From positions 1 through 39,908 of the forward strand of contig JAKOVD010000174.1 of assembly GCA_029782215.1 (NCBI GenBank): 39,908 nt of DNA, written 5' to 3'. A model generated the notes under the pieces. It was not told the DNA's origin, ran no database searches, and saw only the letters and a list, made by a program, of their open reading frames with translations. The DNA is from Chloroflexota bacterium (lineage in GTDB: Bacteria; Chloroflexota; Anaerolineae; J102). A program made the position numbers and the translations under genes. Position 1 is the first letter of the stretch, and every line of letters starts with the position of its first letter. This document shows positions 7,393-15,372 of this stretch, one piece after another.

Positions 7393-8181
7393 ATGGCTGG
7401 ACGATTTGAAGGCAAACGCATTTTGGTCACCGGCGGCGGCGGTGAGATTGGCACGGCCATCGCCCGGCGTCTGGCTGGCGAGGGCGGACTCGTCATTCTG
7501 ACCGATGTCGCAGTCGGCCGCAGCGAAGAAACTGCGCAGGCGATCCGGAGCAGCGGCGGCAACGCTTGGGCCTTCAGTATGGATGTGACGTCACCGTCTT
7601 CTGTCGCCTCCGCCCTTGACCAGGCCGAGCAGGCGACGGGCGGTCCCCTTTTCGGAGCGGTGACTGCTGCCGGCGTGCTCAAGATCTTCGACTTCCTTGA
7701 CCTGCCCAAGGAGAACTGGGATCTCACCATGAACGTCAATCTGACCGGTACGTTCCTGGTGTTCCAGGAAGTGGGGCGACGCATGGTCGACACTGGGGTC
7801 AAAGGGCGGATTGTCGGCATCTCTTCCGTTTCAGGGCGCGGCGGCCGGCCGAACGTGGTCGACTATGCTGCCAGCAAGGCTGGCGTGATCAGCCTGGTGC
7901 GCTCGGCGGCGCTGGCCCTTGCCCGGTACGGTATCACCGTCAACGCCGTCTGCCCTGGCGTCGTCGATTCCGAGATGACCCGCAAGGTGCACCAGGGGCG
8001 GGCAGCGCTGAAAGGCATCACTCTGGAGGAATCTCTGGCGTCGATGGTCAGCACCATCCCCTTGGGTCGCATCCAGACGCCCGATGATGTGGCTGATGTG
8101 GTGGCCTTCCTGCTGTCCGATGATGCCGGCTACATGACCGGCCAATCACTGAACGCCTGTGGCGGTCTCGAGATGGACTGA
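7393..8181 (+). CDS. Short-chain dehydrogenase/reductase (SDR), first
   Basis: 262 residues. The start ATG 7393 follows AAGGAG (7381-7386). The N-terminal nucleotide motif is TGGGGEIG at residues 13-20, with Glu where Gly/Ala is usual (TG-xxx-G-x-G). NAG-like AAGV, the catalytic Ser in GISSVSG and the Y-x-x-x-K motif YAASK are present, and the tail ends in GGLEMD. These are classical SDR features, so an NAD(P)-dependent oxidation or reduction of a sugar or sugar acid is expected. An Asp (LTDVAV) after beta-2 favours NAD. The stop shares one base with the next SDR start, indicating tight coupling. Substrate cannot be fixed from sequence; hexuronate or aldonate is inferred from the operon. Confidence 0.88.
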   Translation: MAGRFEGKRILVTGGGGEIGTAIARRLAGEGGLVILTDVAVGRSEETAQAIRSSGGNAWAFSMDVTSPSSVASALDQAEQATGGPLFGAVTAAGVLKIFDFLDLPKENWDLTMNVNLTGTFLVFQEVGRRMVDTGVKGRIVGISSVSGRGGRPNVVDYAASKAGVISLVRSAALALARYGITVNAVCPGVVDSEMTRKVHQGRAALKGITLEESLASMVSTIPLGRIQTPDDVADVVAFLLSDDAGYMTGQSLNACGGLEMD

Positions 8182-8945
8182 TGGATATTCTGAGACTCTT
8201 TGACCTGACCGGCCGCCGGGCCATTGTCACGGGAGGCGGTGGTGGCATCGGCAGTGCACTCGCCGCAGCCCTCTACGGCGCTGGCGCCGATGTGCTCATC
8301 ATCGGCCGTTCCGAGAGCGTCGTCGGGGCTGCCAGCTCCATTCATGCATCAGATCATCCAGTCTTGGCCCGGGTGATTGATCTCACCGACCGCGGTGCGC
8401 TTCGGGCAGGCTTTGTGGAAGCTGTGGAGACGCTCGGCGGCCTTGATATCCTCGTGAACTGTCACGGAACGACCCACCTGGAGCCCTCATTGGAGTTCAG
8501 GAGCGAGGCATGGGACGAGCAGATCGAATCGAACCTGACCTCCGTCTTCCAACTCTGCCAGTTGGCAGGACGAATCATGGTAGCGCAAGGCCGGGGCAAG
8601 ATCATCAATATCGCTTCCCTGTTGAGCTTCTTTGGCGGTCTGCGGGCGCCAGCGTATGCCGCCGCCAAGGGAGGCCTGGTGCAGATGACCAAAGCGCTGG
8701 CGAACGAGTGGTCGGGCCAGGGTGTTAACGTCAACGCCATCATGCCCGGTTATGTGCGCACCAAAATCAATCCGCACATCTGGAAAGACCCTGTGCGAAG
8801 CGAGCAGACTCTGGCTCGCATCCCCGCCAATCGCTGGGGTGAGCCCGCGGACCTACAGGGTGCTGTAGTCTTTCTGGCTTCGTCTGCTTCGGACTACGTC
8901 CACGGTATCACACTGCCTGTGGATGGCGGCTTCATGGCACGCTAG
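8181..8945 (+). CDS. kduD: SDR dehydrogenase, KduD-like (2-dehydro-3-deoxy-gluconate 5-dehydrogenase type)
   Basis: 254 residues starting with MDILRLFDLTGRRAIVTGG. Features are the Rossmann motif TGGGGGIG, NCHGT, catalytic Ser in NIASLLSFFGG, YAAAK, and the C-terminal block VNVNAIMPGYVRT ... RIPANRWGEPADLQGAVVFLAS ... GITLPVDGGFMAR (cited in pieces). The FDLTG start, the IPA-RWG-P-DL stretch and the VDGG-AR end match KduD proteins, which oxidise or reduce the C5 position of 2-keto-3-deoxygluconate in uronate breakdown. That fits the UxaC/UxaE neighbours. Gluconate 5-dehydrogenase is the main alternative. The start overlaps the previous stop by one base. Confidence 0.8.
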   Translation: MDILRLFDLTGRRAIVTGGGGGIGSALAAALYGAGADVLIIGRSESVVGAASSIHASDHPVLARVIDLTDRGALRAGFVEAVETLGGLDILVNCHGTTHLEPSLEFRSEAWDEQIESNLTSVFQLCQLAGRIMVAQGRGKIINIASLLSFFGGLRAPAYAAAKGGLVQMTKALANEWSGQGVNVNAIMPGYVRTKINPHIWKDPVRSEQTLARIPANRWGEPADLQGAVVFLASSASDYVHGITLPVDGGFMAR

Positions 8946-8959
8946 GTGCGTGAGAGACC

Positions 8960-9841
8960 ATGGACATAGGGATTGACAGCTTCTCCTACCACCGTTTCTT
9001 TGGCGAAATCGCGCCACAGGAGTCCCCTGCCTCGATCCGCTGGACCGTCCATGATGTGCTCCACCATGCGCACGAGTTGGGTGTAGGCGTGGTTTCCCTG
9101 CAAACCATCCACCTGCCGCCGATGGTGCCAGAGATTGTTTCCAGTCTGGGGGAGCGGTGCCGCGTTCTGCGCCTGCGCCCGGTCCTGGCTTGGGGCCACC
9201 GCCCTGGCCTGGAGGATGGTGAGAACCCTGTCAAGACTGCGGATCTGAAGCGCACGCTTGCCATAGCGCCCGGCCTGGGCTGCTCGCTTGTGCGTTTTGT
9301 GGCAGGGAGCCAGCGATCGTTTAAAGTCCCTGCCGAACAGCGCATTGCCAGGTTGACCCCGATCGTGCGTGAGATCGCCAACGCCGCCCAGGCCTACGGG
9401 CTGACCCTGGCGATCGAGAATCACGTCGACTTTGCCATGCGGGACCTCGTGCGCTTGGTCGAGGAAGTGGATGCCAGCAACCTGGGCATCTGCTTCGACA
9501 TGGTCAACGCCGTGCGGGTTGGGGATGATCTACTCACGGCCGCGCGGTTGGCAGCGCCGCATATCCGCATGGTGCACATGCGGGACCACATTCCTTGGCC
9601 GGCAACGGGCTCCGACCCGGAAGGCTTCTGGCCATCTGTGCCCCTGGGTAGGGGCATCCTCGATGTCGAAGGTCTGCTGTCCCTTCTGCATCTCGCTGGC
9701 TTCGACGGCGATCTCTTCGTCGAGATCGCCTATATGCACCCGAACTATGCCGATGAGGTGGCCGCGGTCGCCGAGTCGGTCGCTTTCCTCCAACAGCGTT
9801 TGCCCGCACTGTCAACTCTCGCGCGACAAGGAGTCATCTGA
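8960..9841 (+). CDS. Sugar phosphate isomerase/epimerase-like TIM-barrel protein
   Basis: 293 residues of the AP_endonuc_2/xylose-isomerase-like TIM barrel (PF01261 type). Metal-ligand positions can be followed: Glu in LAIENHVDF, Asp in ICFDMVNAV, His in VHMRDH and Glu in VEIAYMHPN. These proteins isomerise or epimerise sugars, keto-sugars or inositols with a divalent metal. It begins 14 bases after kduD and ends in TGATG overlap with the lactonase gene. The exact reaction is not deducible; 2-keto or 3-keto sugar-acid isomerisation is plausible from the context. Confidence 0.82.
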   Translation: MDIGIDSFSYHRFFGEIAPQESPASIRWTVHDVLHHAHELGVGVVSLQTIHLPPMVPEIVSSLGERCRVLRLRPVLAWGHRPGLEDGENPVKTADLKRTLAIAPGLGCSLVRFVAGSQRSFKVPAEQRIARLTPIVREIANAAQAYGLTLAIENHVDFAMRDLVRLVEEVDASNLGICFDMVNAVRVGDDLLTAARLAAPHIRMVHMRDHIPWPATGSDPEGFWPSVPLGRGILDVEGLLSLLHLAGFDGDLFVEIAYMHPNYADEVAAVAESVAFLQQRLPALSTLARQGVI

Positions 9842-10929
9842 TGTCTACACTCTACCTGTATGTCGGAACCTACACGCGTCCAGCGCCCTATCTTGCCACC
9901 ACCAATGGCAAGGGTCTGTATGTCTTCCGTTTTGACCCCGATTCCGGCGACCTTGCCTTCGCCAGTGAAGCGTCCGGCGTCGACAACCCCTCCTTTGTGG
10001 CCATCTCTCCCAACCAGCGCTTCCTCTATGCCACCTCCGAGGTCCTGGAATGGCCGGAGGGTCTGGTGTGCGCCTATGCCATTGACCCTGTCTCCGGCGG
10101 GCTGACCTATCTGAACAAGCAGTCGTCTTTTGGGTGGCTGGCAGCCTACGCCACGGTAGAGAAGTCCGGCCGTTGGTTGGCGCTTGTCAACTACCTTTCA
10201 GGCAATGCGGTCCTGCTGTCCCTGTTGCCTAATGGCAAAGTCGGAGAAGCGTCGGAGATCGTCCAACACTCAGGCTCGGGCCCAGACGCCTCCCGCCAGG
10301 AGGGACCACACACTCACAGCATCGTCATCGATCCGAACAATCGGTACGCCATCGTCGCGGACCTGGGCATTGACAAGATCGTCAGTTATCGGCTGGATGT
10401 CGCCGACGGCAAGCTGGTGCGCAGCAGCGAGTGCCCCCTGCCAGCGGGCACTGGTCCCCGGCACTTCGTCTTCCATCCCAGCGGCAAGTTTGCGTACGTC
10501 ATCAACGAGCTCAGCTCGACACTAGGTGCGCTTGCTTATGACACCGAAGCAGGGACACTGGAGCTTCTGCAGCTCGTGCCGGCGCTCCCCGCAGACCACG
10601 ACATCCACAGCAGCCACTGCGCCGACATCCAGGTGCATCCCTCGGGCAAGTTCCTCTACGGGTCCAATCGCGGCCACGACAGTATTGTCATCCATGCCAT
10701 CGACGAACAGACCGGGCGGCTGAGCTATGTCGGCCATCAGTCCACAGGGGGCAGAACCCCACGCAACTTCGCCATTGATCCCTCGGGCGCCTATCTGTTG
10801 GCGGCGAACCAGGACAGCGACACCATCGTTACCTTTCGTATCGACGCCCAGACCGGCCAGCTCACGCCGACCGGCGCCGTGGCCTCCTGTCCAACGCCCG
10901 TTTGCCTGAAGTTCGCCGTGCTGCCCTGA
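9841..10929 (+). CDS. Lactonase, 7-bladed beta-propeller (6-phosphogluconolactonase-like)
   Basis: 362 residues of the PF10282 lactonase family. It opens with the typical LYLYVGTYTRP motif, has repeated propeller blades marked by HPSGKF-AYV and SGAYLLAANQDSDTIVTFRI-type strands, and ends near PVCLKF. No signal peptide is visible, so it is cytoplasmic. Members hydrolyse gluconolactone, 6-phosphogluconolactone or related aldonolactones. Here it would open a lactone made by one of the dehydrogenases. Its start overlaps the preceding stop (TGATG). A 19-bp palindrome lies across its stop codon. Confidence 0.87.
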   Translation: MSTLYLYVGTYTRPAPYLATTNGKGLYVFRFDPDSGDLAFASEASGVDNPSFVAISPNQRFLYATSEVLEWPEGLVCAYAIDPVSGGLTYLNKQSSFGWLAAYATVEKSGRWLALVNYLSGNAVLLSLLPNGKVGEASEIVQHSGSGPDASRQEGPHTHSIVIDPNNRYAIVADLGIDKIVSYRLDVADGKLVRSSECPLPAGTGPRHFVFHPSGKFAYVINELSSTLGALAYDTEAGTLELLQLVPALPADHDIHSSHCADIQVHPSGKFLYGSNRGHDSIVIHAIDEQTGRLSYVGHQSTGGRTPRNFAIDPSGAYLLAANQDSDTIVTFRIDAQTGQLTPTGAVASCPTPVCLKFAVLP

Positions 10930-10942
10930 AGAGTCTTCAGGG
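10924..10942 (+). repeat. Perfect 19-bp palindrome spanning the lactonase stop codon
   Basis: CCCTGAAGA, central G, TCTTCAGGG. The lactonase TGA lies in the left arm. It can fold as a 7-bp stem with a 5-base loop in mRNA or act as a DNA operator. It sits 10 bases before the second UroD-family gene, so it may set up an internal regulation point. Confidence 0.55.
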
Positions 10943-10951
10943 TGCAGCCAC

Positions 10952-12046
10952 ATGGTTCAGAATGGACGCGCAGCCATGCCGCTCGTAACCGCGGATCACT
11001 CCTTACCTATTGAGCTCGTCTTCAACCCCAACTGGTGGTATCGCACAGCTGGAGTCTCTTTCGACCGTTCCTTCTACATGGACCCGGCGGCCCGCATCGC
11101 CAACGATGTTACCATGCGCCGGGTGTTGTATGAACGCTATGGCGACATCGGCATGGGCGAGCCGCACCCCCAGCCCAGGCCCATCATCGGCTCGTTCCAC
11201 GTGGCCGGCGGGTTTGTCATCCCCGCCCTGTTTGGCGCCGACGTGTGGTTCGAGCCGAACGCGGCGCCGCAGCCCATGCCTGTGAACCTGACAGTGGAGC
11301 AGGTGGAAACCCTTGAGAAACCCGACTTTCGTACGACCTGGCCGCTGAGTGAACTCAGCCCCCAGATGGACGCGCTCGAGGCCGAATGGGGTTATGTGGT
11401 CGGGGACATGAACACCGATGGGCTCCTCAACGCCGCCTATCATCTCTACGGCCAGGATCTGTTTATTGATTTCTACCGGCAGCCCTCCAGGGTGCGGAGG
11501 CTGCTCGACCTCATCGCCGAGCTCATCGTTGAGGTGGCCCTTTACCTGCGCTCCCGCACAGGCACCTGTTCCATCTCCGTCAATCGCATGGTTGCGCATG
11601 TCGACCCGGCGATGTTCTACCATGCCAACTGTTCGGTGCAGATGATCTCGGCCAAGAGCTACCGTGATTTCCAGCTCCCGGTGGAGCAGCGCATGGCGGC
11701 AGCCACGCAGCCGTTTGGCATCCATCACTGTGGCGACAACCTGCACAAGGTCGCATCCGCCTATGCCGAGACGGGCGCCCTGATGTATGACGTCGGTTGG
11801 GGCTCCGATGTGGTCGCTGTGCGTCAGGCTCTACCGGAGGCCTTTCTCAATCTGCGCCTCAGTCCAATCCGCATGCTCCAGGCAACGCCGCAGGAGATCG
11901 CCCAGGACACGGAGCAACTGCTGCGTGCTGCCGGCCCTTTGGAGGCAGCTGGCGTCTGCTGCATCAATATGGACTACGGAACGCCAGACGACAACATCTT
12001 CGCCATGGCCGAAGTCGTGGAGCGCTACCGCCGTTACGGCGCCTGA
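10952..12046 (+). CDS. Uroporphyrinogen decarboxylase (URO-D) family protein, second
   Basis: 364 residues. Only distantly like the first UroD-family protein of this operon, but with the same fold-level layout. Unlike that one it keeps candidate thiol-zinc residues: H-H-C in GIHHCGDN (H258, C260) and a CC pair at 336-337 in AGVCCINMDYGTPDDNI. This resembles the H-x-C ... C zinc centre of methylcobamide:CoM methyltransferases (MtaA/MtbA/CmuA). A C-terminal DDNIFAM stretch matches the PxENI-AM motif of the superfamily. No corrinoid-binding protein is seen nearby. Start 10952 is chosen with GGGTG upstream; ATG 10976 is possible. A methyl-transfer or decarboxylation on a sugar-acid derivative is conceivable but unproven. 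Confidence 0.8.
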   Translation: MVQNGRAAMPLVTADHSLPIELVFNPNWWYRTAGVSFDRSFYMDPAARIANDVTMRRVLYERYGDIGMGEPHPQPRPIIGSFHVAGGFVIPALFGADVWFEPNAAPQPMPVNLTVEQVETLEKPDFRTTWPLSELSPQMDALEAEWGYVVGDMNTDGLLNAAYHLYGQDLFIDFYRQPSRVRRLLDLIAELIVEVALYLRSRTGTCSISVNRMVAHVDPAMFYHANCSVQMISAKSYRDFQLPVEQRMAAATQPFGIHHCGDNLHKVASAYAETGALMYDVGWGSDVVAVRQALPEAFLNLRLSPIRMLQATPQEIAQDTEQLLRAAGPLEAAGVCCINMDYGTPDDNIFAMAEVVERYRRYGA

Positions 12047-12060
12047 TTCTGCCGTCCGCA

Positions 12061-12090
12061 GGCCGGCGTCCTTACCGATGAACGCCGGCT
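12061..12090 (+). repeat. Intercistronic stem-loop upstream of uxaC
   Basis: GCCGGCGT (12062-12069) pairs with ACGCCGGC (12082-12089), extendable by a G-T wobble, with a 12-base loop. No T-run follows. It lies in the 78-base gap between the second UroD-family gene and uxaC and may modulate mRNA stability. Confidence 0.5.
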
Positions 12091-12124
12091 CTGCATGCAT
12101 TCGCGTTTCTGAGAAGAAAACCCC

Positions 12125-13546
12125 ATGTCCACCCCGCAATGGAAGCTCTCTCCCGACCGTCTCTTCGACCCTGATCCAGCTCAGCGGCGAGTGGCGCGCA
12201 CACTCTACGAGTCCATCCGCGATCTGCCTTTGATCTGCCCCCACGGCCATGTGGACCCGCGCCTGCTGGCTGACCCGGAATATGGCTTTGGCACCCCAGC
12301 CGACCTCCTCATCATCCCCGACCATTACATCTTTCGCATGCTCTATTCCCAGGGCGTGCCGATGGAAGCGCTGGGCGTGCCGCGGGTGGACGGCGGACCG
12401 GTCGAGACCGACCACCGCCGCATCTGGCAGACGTTTGCCGATCACTTCCACCTGTTTCGGGGTACCCCCACCGGCGTCTGGCTGGCGGCGGAGCTGGCCG
12501 AGGTGTTCGGCGTCGGGGCAAAGCTGACCTCGGCCACCGCCCAGGACATCTACGACGAGATTGCAGCCAAGCTGGCCACGCCCGCCTTCCGGCCACGTGC
12601 CCTGTTTGAACGCTTCCACATCGAGACACTCTGCACAACGGACGCTGCCTCCGACCCTCTCGCCCACCACCAGGCGCTGCGGGCATCAGGATGGAAGGGC
12701 GATGTCCGTCCCACTTTCCGGCCCGATGCCGTCGTGAACTTGGACACGCCCGGCTGGGGACAGGAGATCGAGCGGCTGTCCGCCGCGAGTGGAATTGACA
12801 TAACATCCTACAGCGCCTTCATCCGCGCTGTGGAGCAGCGGCGAGCCTTCTTCAAGCAGATGGGCGCCACCGCCACCGACCACGCGGCTCTGTCGGCTTA
12901 TACGGCTGAGTTGTCGCCTGCAGAAGCCGAGGCCGTGTTCAAGCGTGCGCTGCAAGGTGAGGCATCCGCCGAGGACGTACAACGGTTCACAGGGCACATG
13001 ATGATGGAAATGGCGCGGATGAGCATTGAGGACGGTTTGGTGATGCAGTTCCACGTCGGCGCCTTTCGCGGTCATAACAGCTTCGTGGCCAGCCGCTTCG
13101 GCAAGGATAAGGGCGCCGACATTCCTGTGGCGTCTGAGTTCACCTGCAACCTCCATCCCCTACTCAATCGTTACGGTAACGACACTCGTCTGACCCTGAT
13201 CGTCTTCTGTCTGGATGAGGCCACCTACGCCCGCGAACTGGCGCCGCTGGCCGGTCACTATCCGGCCATGCGTCTGGGCCCGCCTTGGTGGTTCTTCGAC
13301 AGCATTAATGGCATGGTCCGCTACCGGGACCTGGTGCATGAGACCGCGGGCCTGTATAACACAGTGGGGTTCAACGACGATACGCGGGCGTTCCCAAGCA
13401 TTCCGGCGCGGCACGATGTGTGGAGGCGCGTGGAGTGCAACTGGCTGGCAGGGCTGGTGGTGCGGGGGCTGATCGACGAGGAGGACAGCGTGGAGATGGC
13501 CTCGGCGTCGGCCTATGGGCTGGCGAAGACGGCGTACAGGCTGTGA
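12125..13546 (+). CDS. uxaC: Glucuronate/galacturonate isomerase
   Basis: 473 residues, the normal UxaC length, and recognisable end to end: DRLFDPDPAQRRVARTLYES, LICPHGHVDPRLL (metal-binding H-x-H), FERFHIETLCTTDAASDPL, MQFHVGAFRGHN, and a C-terminal WWFFDSINGM, FNDDTRAFPSIPARHDVWRR. UxaC belongs to the amidohydrolase-like TIM barrels and converts D-glucuronate to D-fructuronate and D-galacturonate to D-tagaturonate in the cytoplasm. Start ATG 12125 follows GAGAAG. Together with uxaE downstream it anchors the operon as hexuronate catabolism. Confidence 0.95.
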   Translation: MSTPQWKLSPDRLFDPDPAQRRVARTLYESIRDLPLICPHGHVDPRLLADPEYGFGTPADLLIIPDHYIFRMLYSQGVPMEALGVPRVDGGPVETDHRRIWQTFADHFHLFRGTPTGVWLAAELAEVFGVGAKLTSATAQDIYDEIAAKLATPAFRPRALFERFHIETLCTTDAASDPLAHHQALRASGWKGDVRPTFRPDAVVNLDTPGWGQEIERLSAASGIDITSYSAFIRAVEQRRAFFKQMGATATDHAALSAYTAELSPAEAEAVFKRALQGEASAEDVQRFTGHMMMEMARMSIEDGLVMQFHVGAFRGHNSFVASRFGKDKGADIPVASEFTCNLHPLLNRYGNDTRLTLIVFCLDEATYARELAPLAGHYPAMRLGPPWWFFDSINGMVRYRDLVHETAGLYNTVGFNDDTRAFPSIPARHDVWRRVECNWLAGLVVRGLIDEEDSVEMASASAYGLAKTAYRL

Positions 13547-13549
13547 AAC

Positions 13550-13625
13550 GTCATGCCGGGTGCTTCGCACTTCTGCTCTGATCTGAGTGTCCAAGAGGGC
13601 TGTTTCGGACGCAGCTGCATGCTCT
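13550..13625 (-). mobile_element. IS-B terminal remnant
   Basis: The stretch around 13573-13598 (CTGATCTGAG, then CCAAGAGGG) closely matches the reverse complement of the IS-B end found at 19750-19790, and more weakly that at 17259-17285. Similarity fades after about 13625. This is the scar of an IS insertion and deletion between uxaC and uxaE. No transposase sequence is left. Confidence 0.6.
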
Positions 13626-13642
13626 GGTTGCGGTCGTCACTT

Positions 13643-13750
13643 TCAGTATTCGTGACCGGCGTCGTGCTGCCCATCGACGGCGGAGTCTCTGCCTGCAGCG
13701 GCGTTTGCCAGCGCACTTCTCATGACGATGACGTCCAGGTGCGGCCATGA
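13643..13750 (+). pseudogene. C-terminal remnant of an SDR like fructuronate reductase (UxuB/YjmF type)
   Basis: In frame from 13643 the sequence reads SVFVTGVVLPIDGG then VSACSGV, the standard C-terminal signature of SDR enzymes and close to the FVTGVVLPVDGGFSA-SGV end I recall for D-mannonate oxidoreductases of the YjmF type. Nothing upstream is SDR-like: the IS-B scar at 13550-13625 begins directly before it. The frame runs on to a TGA (13748-13750) overlapping the uxaE start as ATGA, so the ancestral gene was probably coupled to uxaE. The cell has lost this copy; another SDR (7393 or 8181) or a gene elsewhere may replace it. Confidence 0.65.
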
Positions 13751-15309
13751 TACACACACTTGATGACCTGTTGGCCACCGGCACGGATGAACCCGTTGTC
13801 CTCCAGGCTAGTGAGGCGGGCGCCGTTGCCCGCCGTCTCGCGGATCGCCTTGGTCTGGCGATCTATCCGCAGTCACTTGTGTCCATCGGAGGCGCGCTTC
13901 TAGGCCTGGCGAGTGACCAGGGCAGGCGGGCGCTGCTGATGCTGCTGCGCCAGGGTGTCGAGCCGCATGGGCCTGTCGGGTTCGAGGGCGAGATCTACAG
14001 CCATGCGTTGGATGGCGCGCAGATATCTGTCTGGCATGGCCCTTGTTCCGGGACCAACGCGGCGGCGCTACGCCGCACCCTTCCCTATCTGCGGCCGCAG
14101 CGCCTTGGTCTGGCCACGTCGGTCGGATGTGGCGACCGGCTTGGTCTGGCCACACCGGGACATATCCGGGCGGTGCGCGGGACAGGCCTGAGGCCCATCC
14201 TCGCCCAACAGTCCATGCGTGAAAACGCCCGCACCGGACGGACGCCGCAGCAGGTAGTGGATGACGCCACCTGGGGCGTGTTTCAGGAGGGTTGGACTGC
14301 CGGGTATGGCGCGGACGCCGATCACCTGAAGCTGCCCGAGCACATCGATTGGTGCCTGGCTGCCGGCTATACATTCTTTACCATCGATCCGGGAGACCAC
14401 GTCAACAACGCGGCGGACGGCGTCACGCGATCACGCCTGATCGAGATTGTGTCACGACTCCCGTGGGCGGATCTCGAGACAACGCCGACCGATTTAGAGG
14501 GTCGCTATAGCGGACGGACCTTTGACACCGCGGCAGGCATCAAGCTGTACTTCGATGGCGAAAAGGTGGCGCGCGCTGTGGGGAAGTACGGCGCTGCCAT
14601 TGCCCATACGACAGCAATGTACCGGCATCTTGCCGGTCGAACGAGCGACTTCGAACTCGAAATCTCAGTGGACGAGACTGAGTCGGTGACAACCCCGGAG
14701 GAGCATTTCTTCCTCGCCAGCGAACTGCGACGGCTGGGAGTGCGGTGGGTCAGCCTTGCCCCGCGCTATGTGGGACGATTCGAGAAGGGCGTAGACTATC
14801 TAGGCGACTTGGAGGCTTTCACCCGCAGTTTTGCACAACATGTAGCGATTGCCCAGGACGTAGGGCCCTACAAGCTGAGCCTGCACTCCGGCTCCGACAA
14901 GTTTAGCATCTACCCGATTGCGGCGCGACTTGCCGGGGGCTTGGTTCACCTAAAGACAGCGGGAACCAGCTACCTGGAAGCGCTGCGCGTCATCGCGGCT
15001 CTAGAACCGGAGCTCTTTCGTGCCGTTTTGGCGCTGTCGCTGGCGCACTACGAGACTGACCGTGCCACCTACCATGTGTCGGCACAGGCTAGCCGGGTCC
15101 CCGCTCCCGATTTGGTGTCCGACACCGGGCTGGCAGTGTATCTGGCGGGGTTTGATGCGCGCCAAGTCCTACATGTCACGTTTGGCCGTGTACTGAACAC
15201 CTATGGGGAGGCCATCAAAGCCGCGCTCGTCCGGCACGAAGAGTCGCACTACTCCGCACTGGAGTCGCACTTCCGGCGGCACCTGGCGCCGTTTGCAGAC
15301 ACCGGTTGA
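13747..15309 (+). CDS. uxaE: Tagaturonate epimerase family protein (D-tagaturonate/D-fructuronate)
   Basis: 520 residues, matching the UxaE family (PF16257 type). Recognisable stretches include IYPQSLVSIGGALLG, ENARTGRTPQQVVDDATWG, GYGADADHLK, FFTIDPGDHVNNAAD, SLAPRYVGRFEKGVDYLGD, YKLSLHSGSDKFSIYP and VHLKTAGTSYLEALR. The acidic and His residues in the HSGSDKFS and GADADHLK blocks are likely metal ligands. UxaE joins the galacturonate branch to the glucuronate branch by epimerising tagaturonate to fructuronate, so one reductase can serve both sugars. Ribosome site AGGTG precedes ATG 13747. It is the last + strand gene of the operon and faces a convergent dehydrogenase 63 bases away. Confidence 0.9.
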   Translation: MIHTLDDLLATGTDEPVVLQASEAGAVARRLADRLGLAIYPQSLVSIGGALLGLASDQGRRALLMLLRQGVEPHGPVGFEGEIYSHALDGAQISVWHGPCSGTNAAALRRTLPYLRPQRLGLATSVGCGDRLGLATPGHIRAVRGTGLRPILAQQSMRENARTGRTPQQVVDDATWGVFQEGWTAGYGADADHLKLPEHIDWCLAAGYTFFTIDPGDHVNNAADGVTRSRLIEIVSRLPWADLETTPTDLEGRYSGRTFDTAAGIKLYFDGEKVARAVGKYGAAIAHTTAMYRHLAGRTSDFELEISVDETESVTTPEEHFFLASELRRLGVRWVSLAPRYVGRFEKGVDYLGDLEAFTRSFAQHVAIAQDVGPYKLSLHSGSDKFSIYPIAARLAGGLVHLKTAGTSYLEALRVIAALEPELFRAVLALSLAHYETDRATYHVSAQASRVPAPDLVSDTGLAVYLAGFDARQVLHVTFGRVLNTYGEAIKAALVRHEESHYSALESHFRRHLAPFADTG

Positions 15310-15372
15310 AGCATGAGGAGCGCCGGAAGTCATGGTCATACGCGTGCTTCCTGTTGCGGTATGTTGGCGGAG

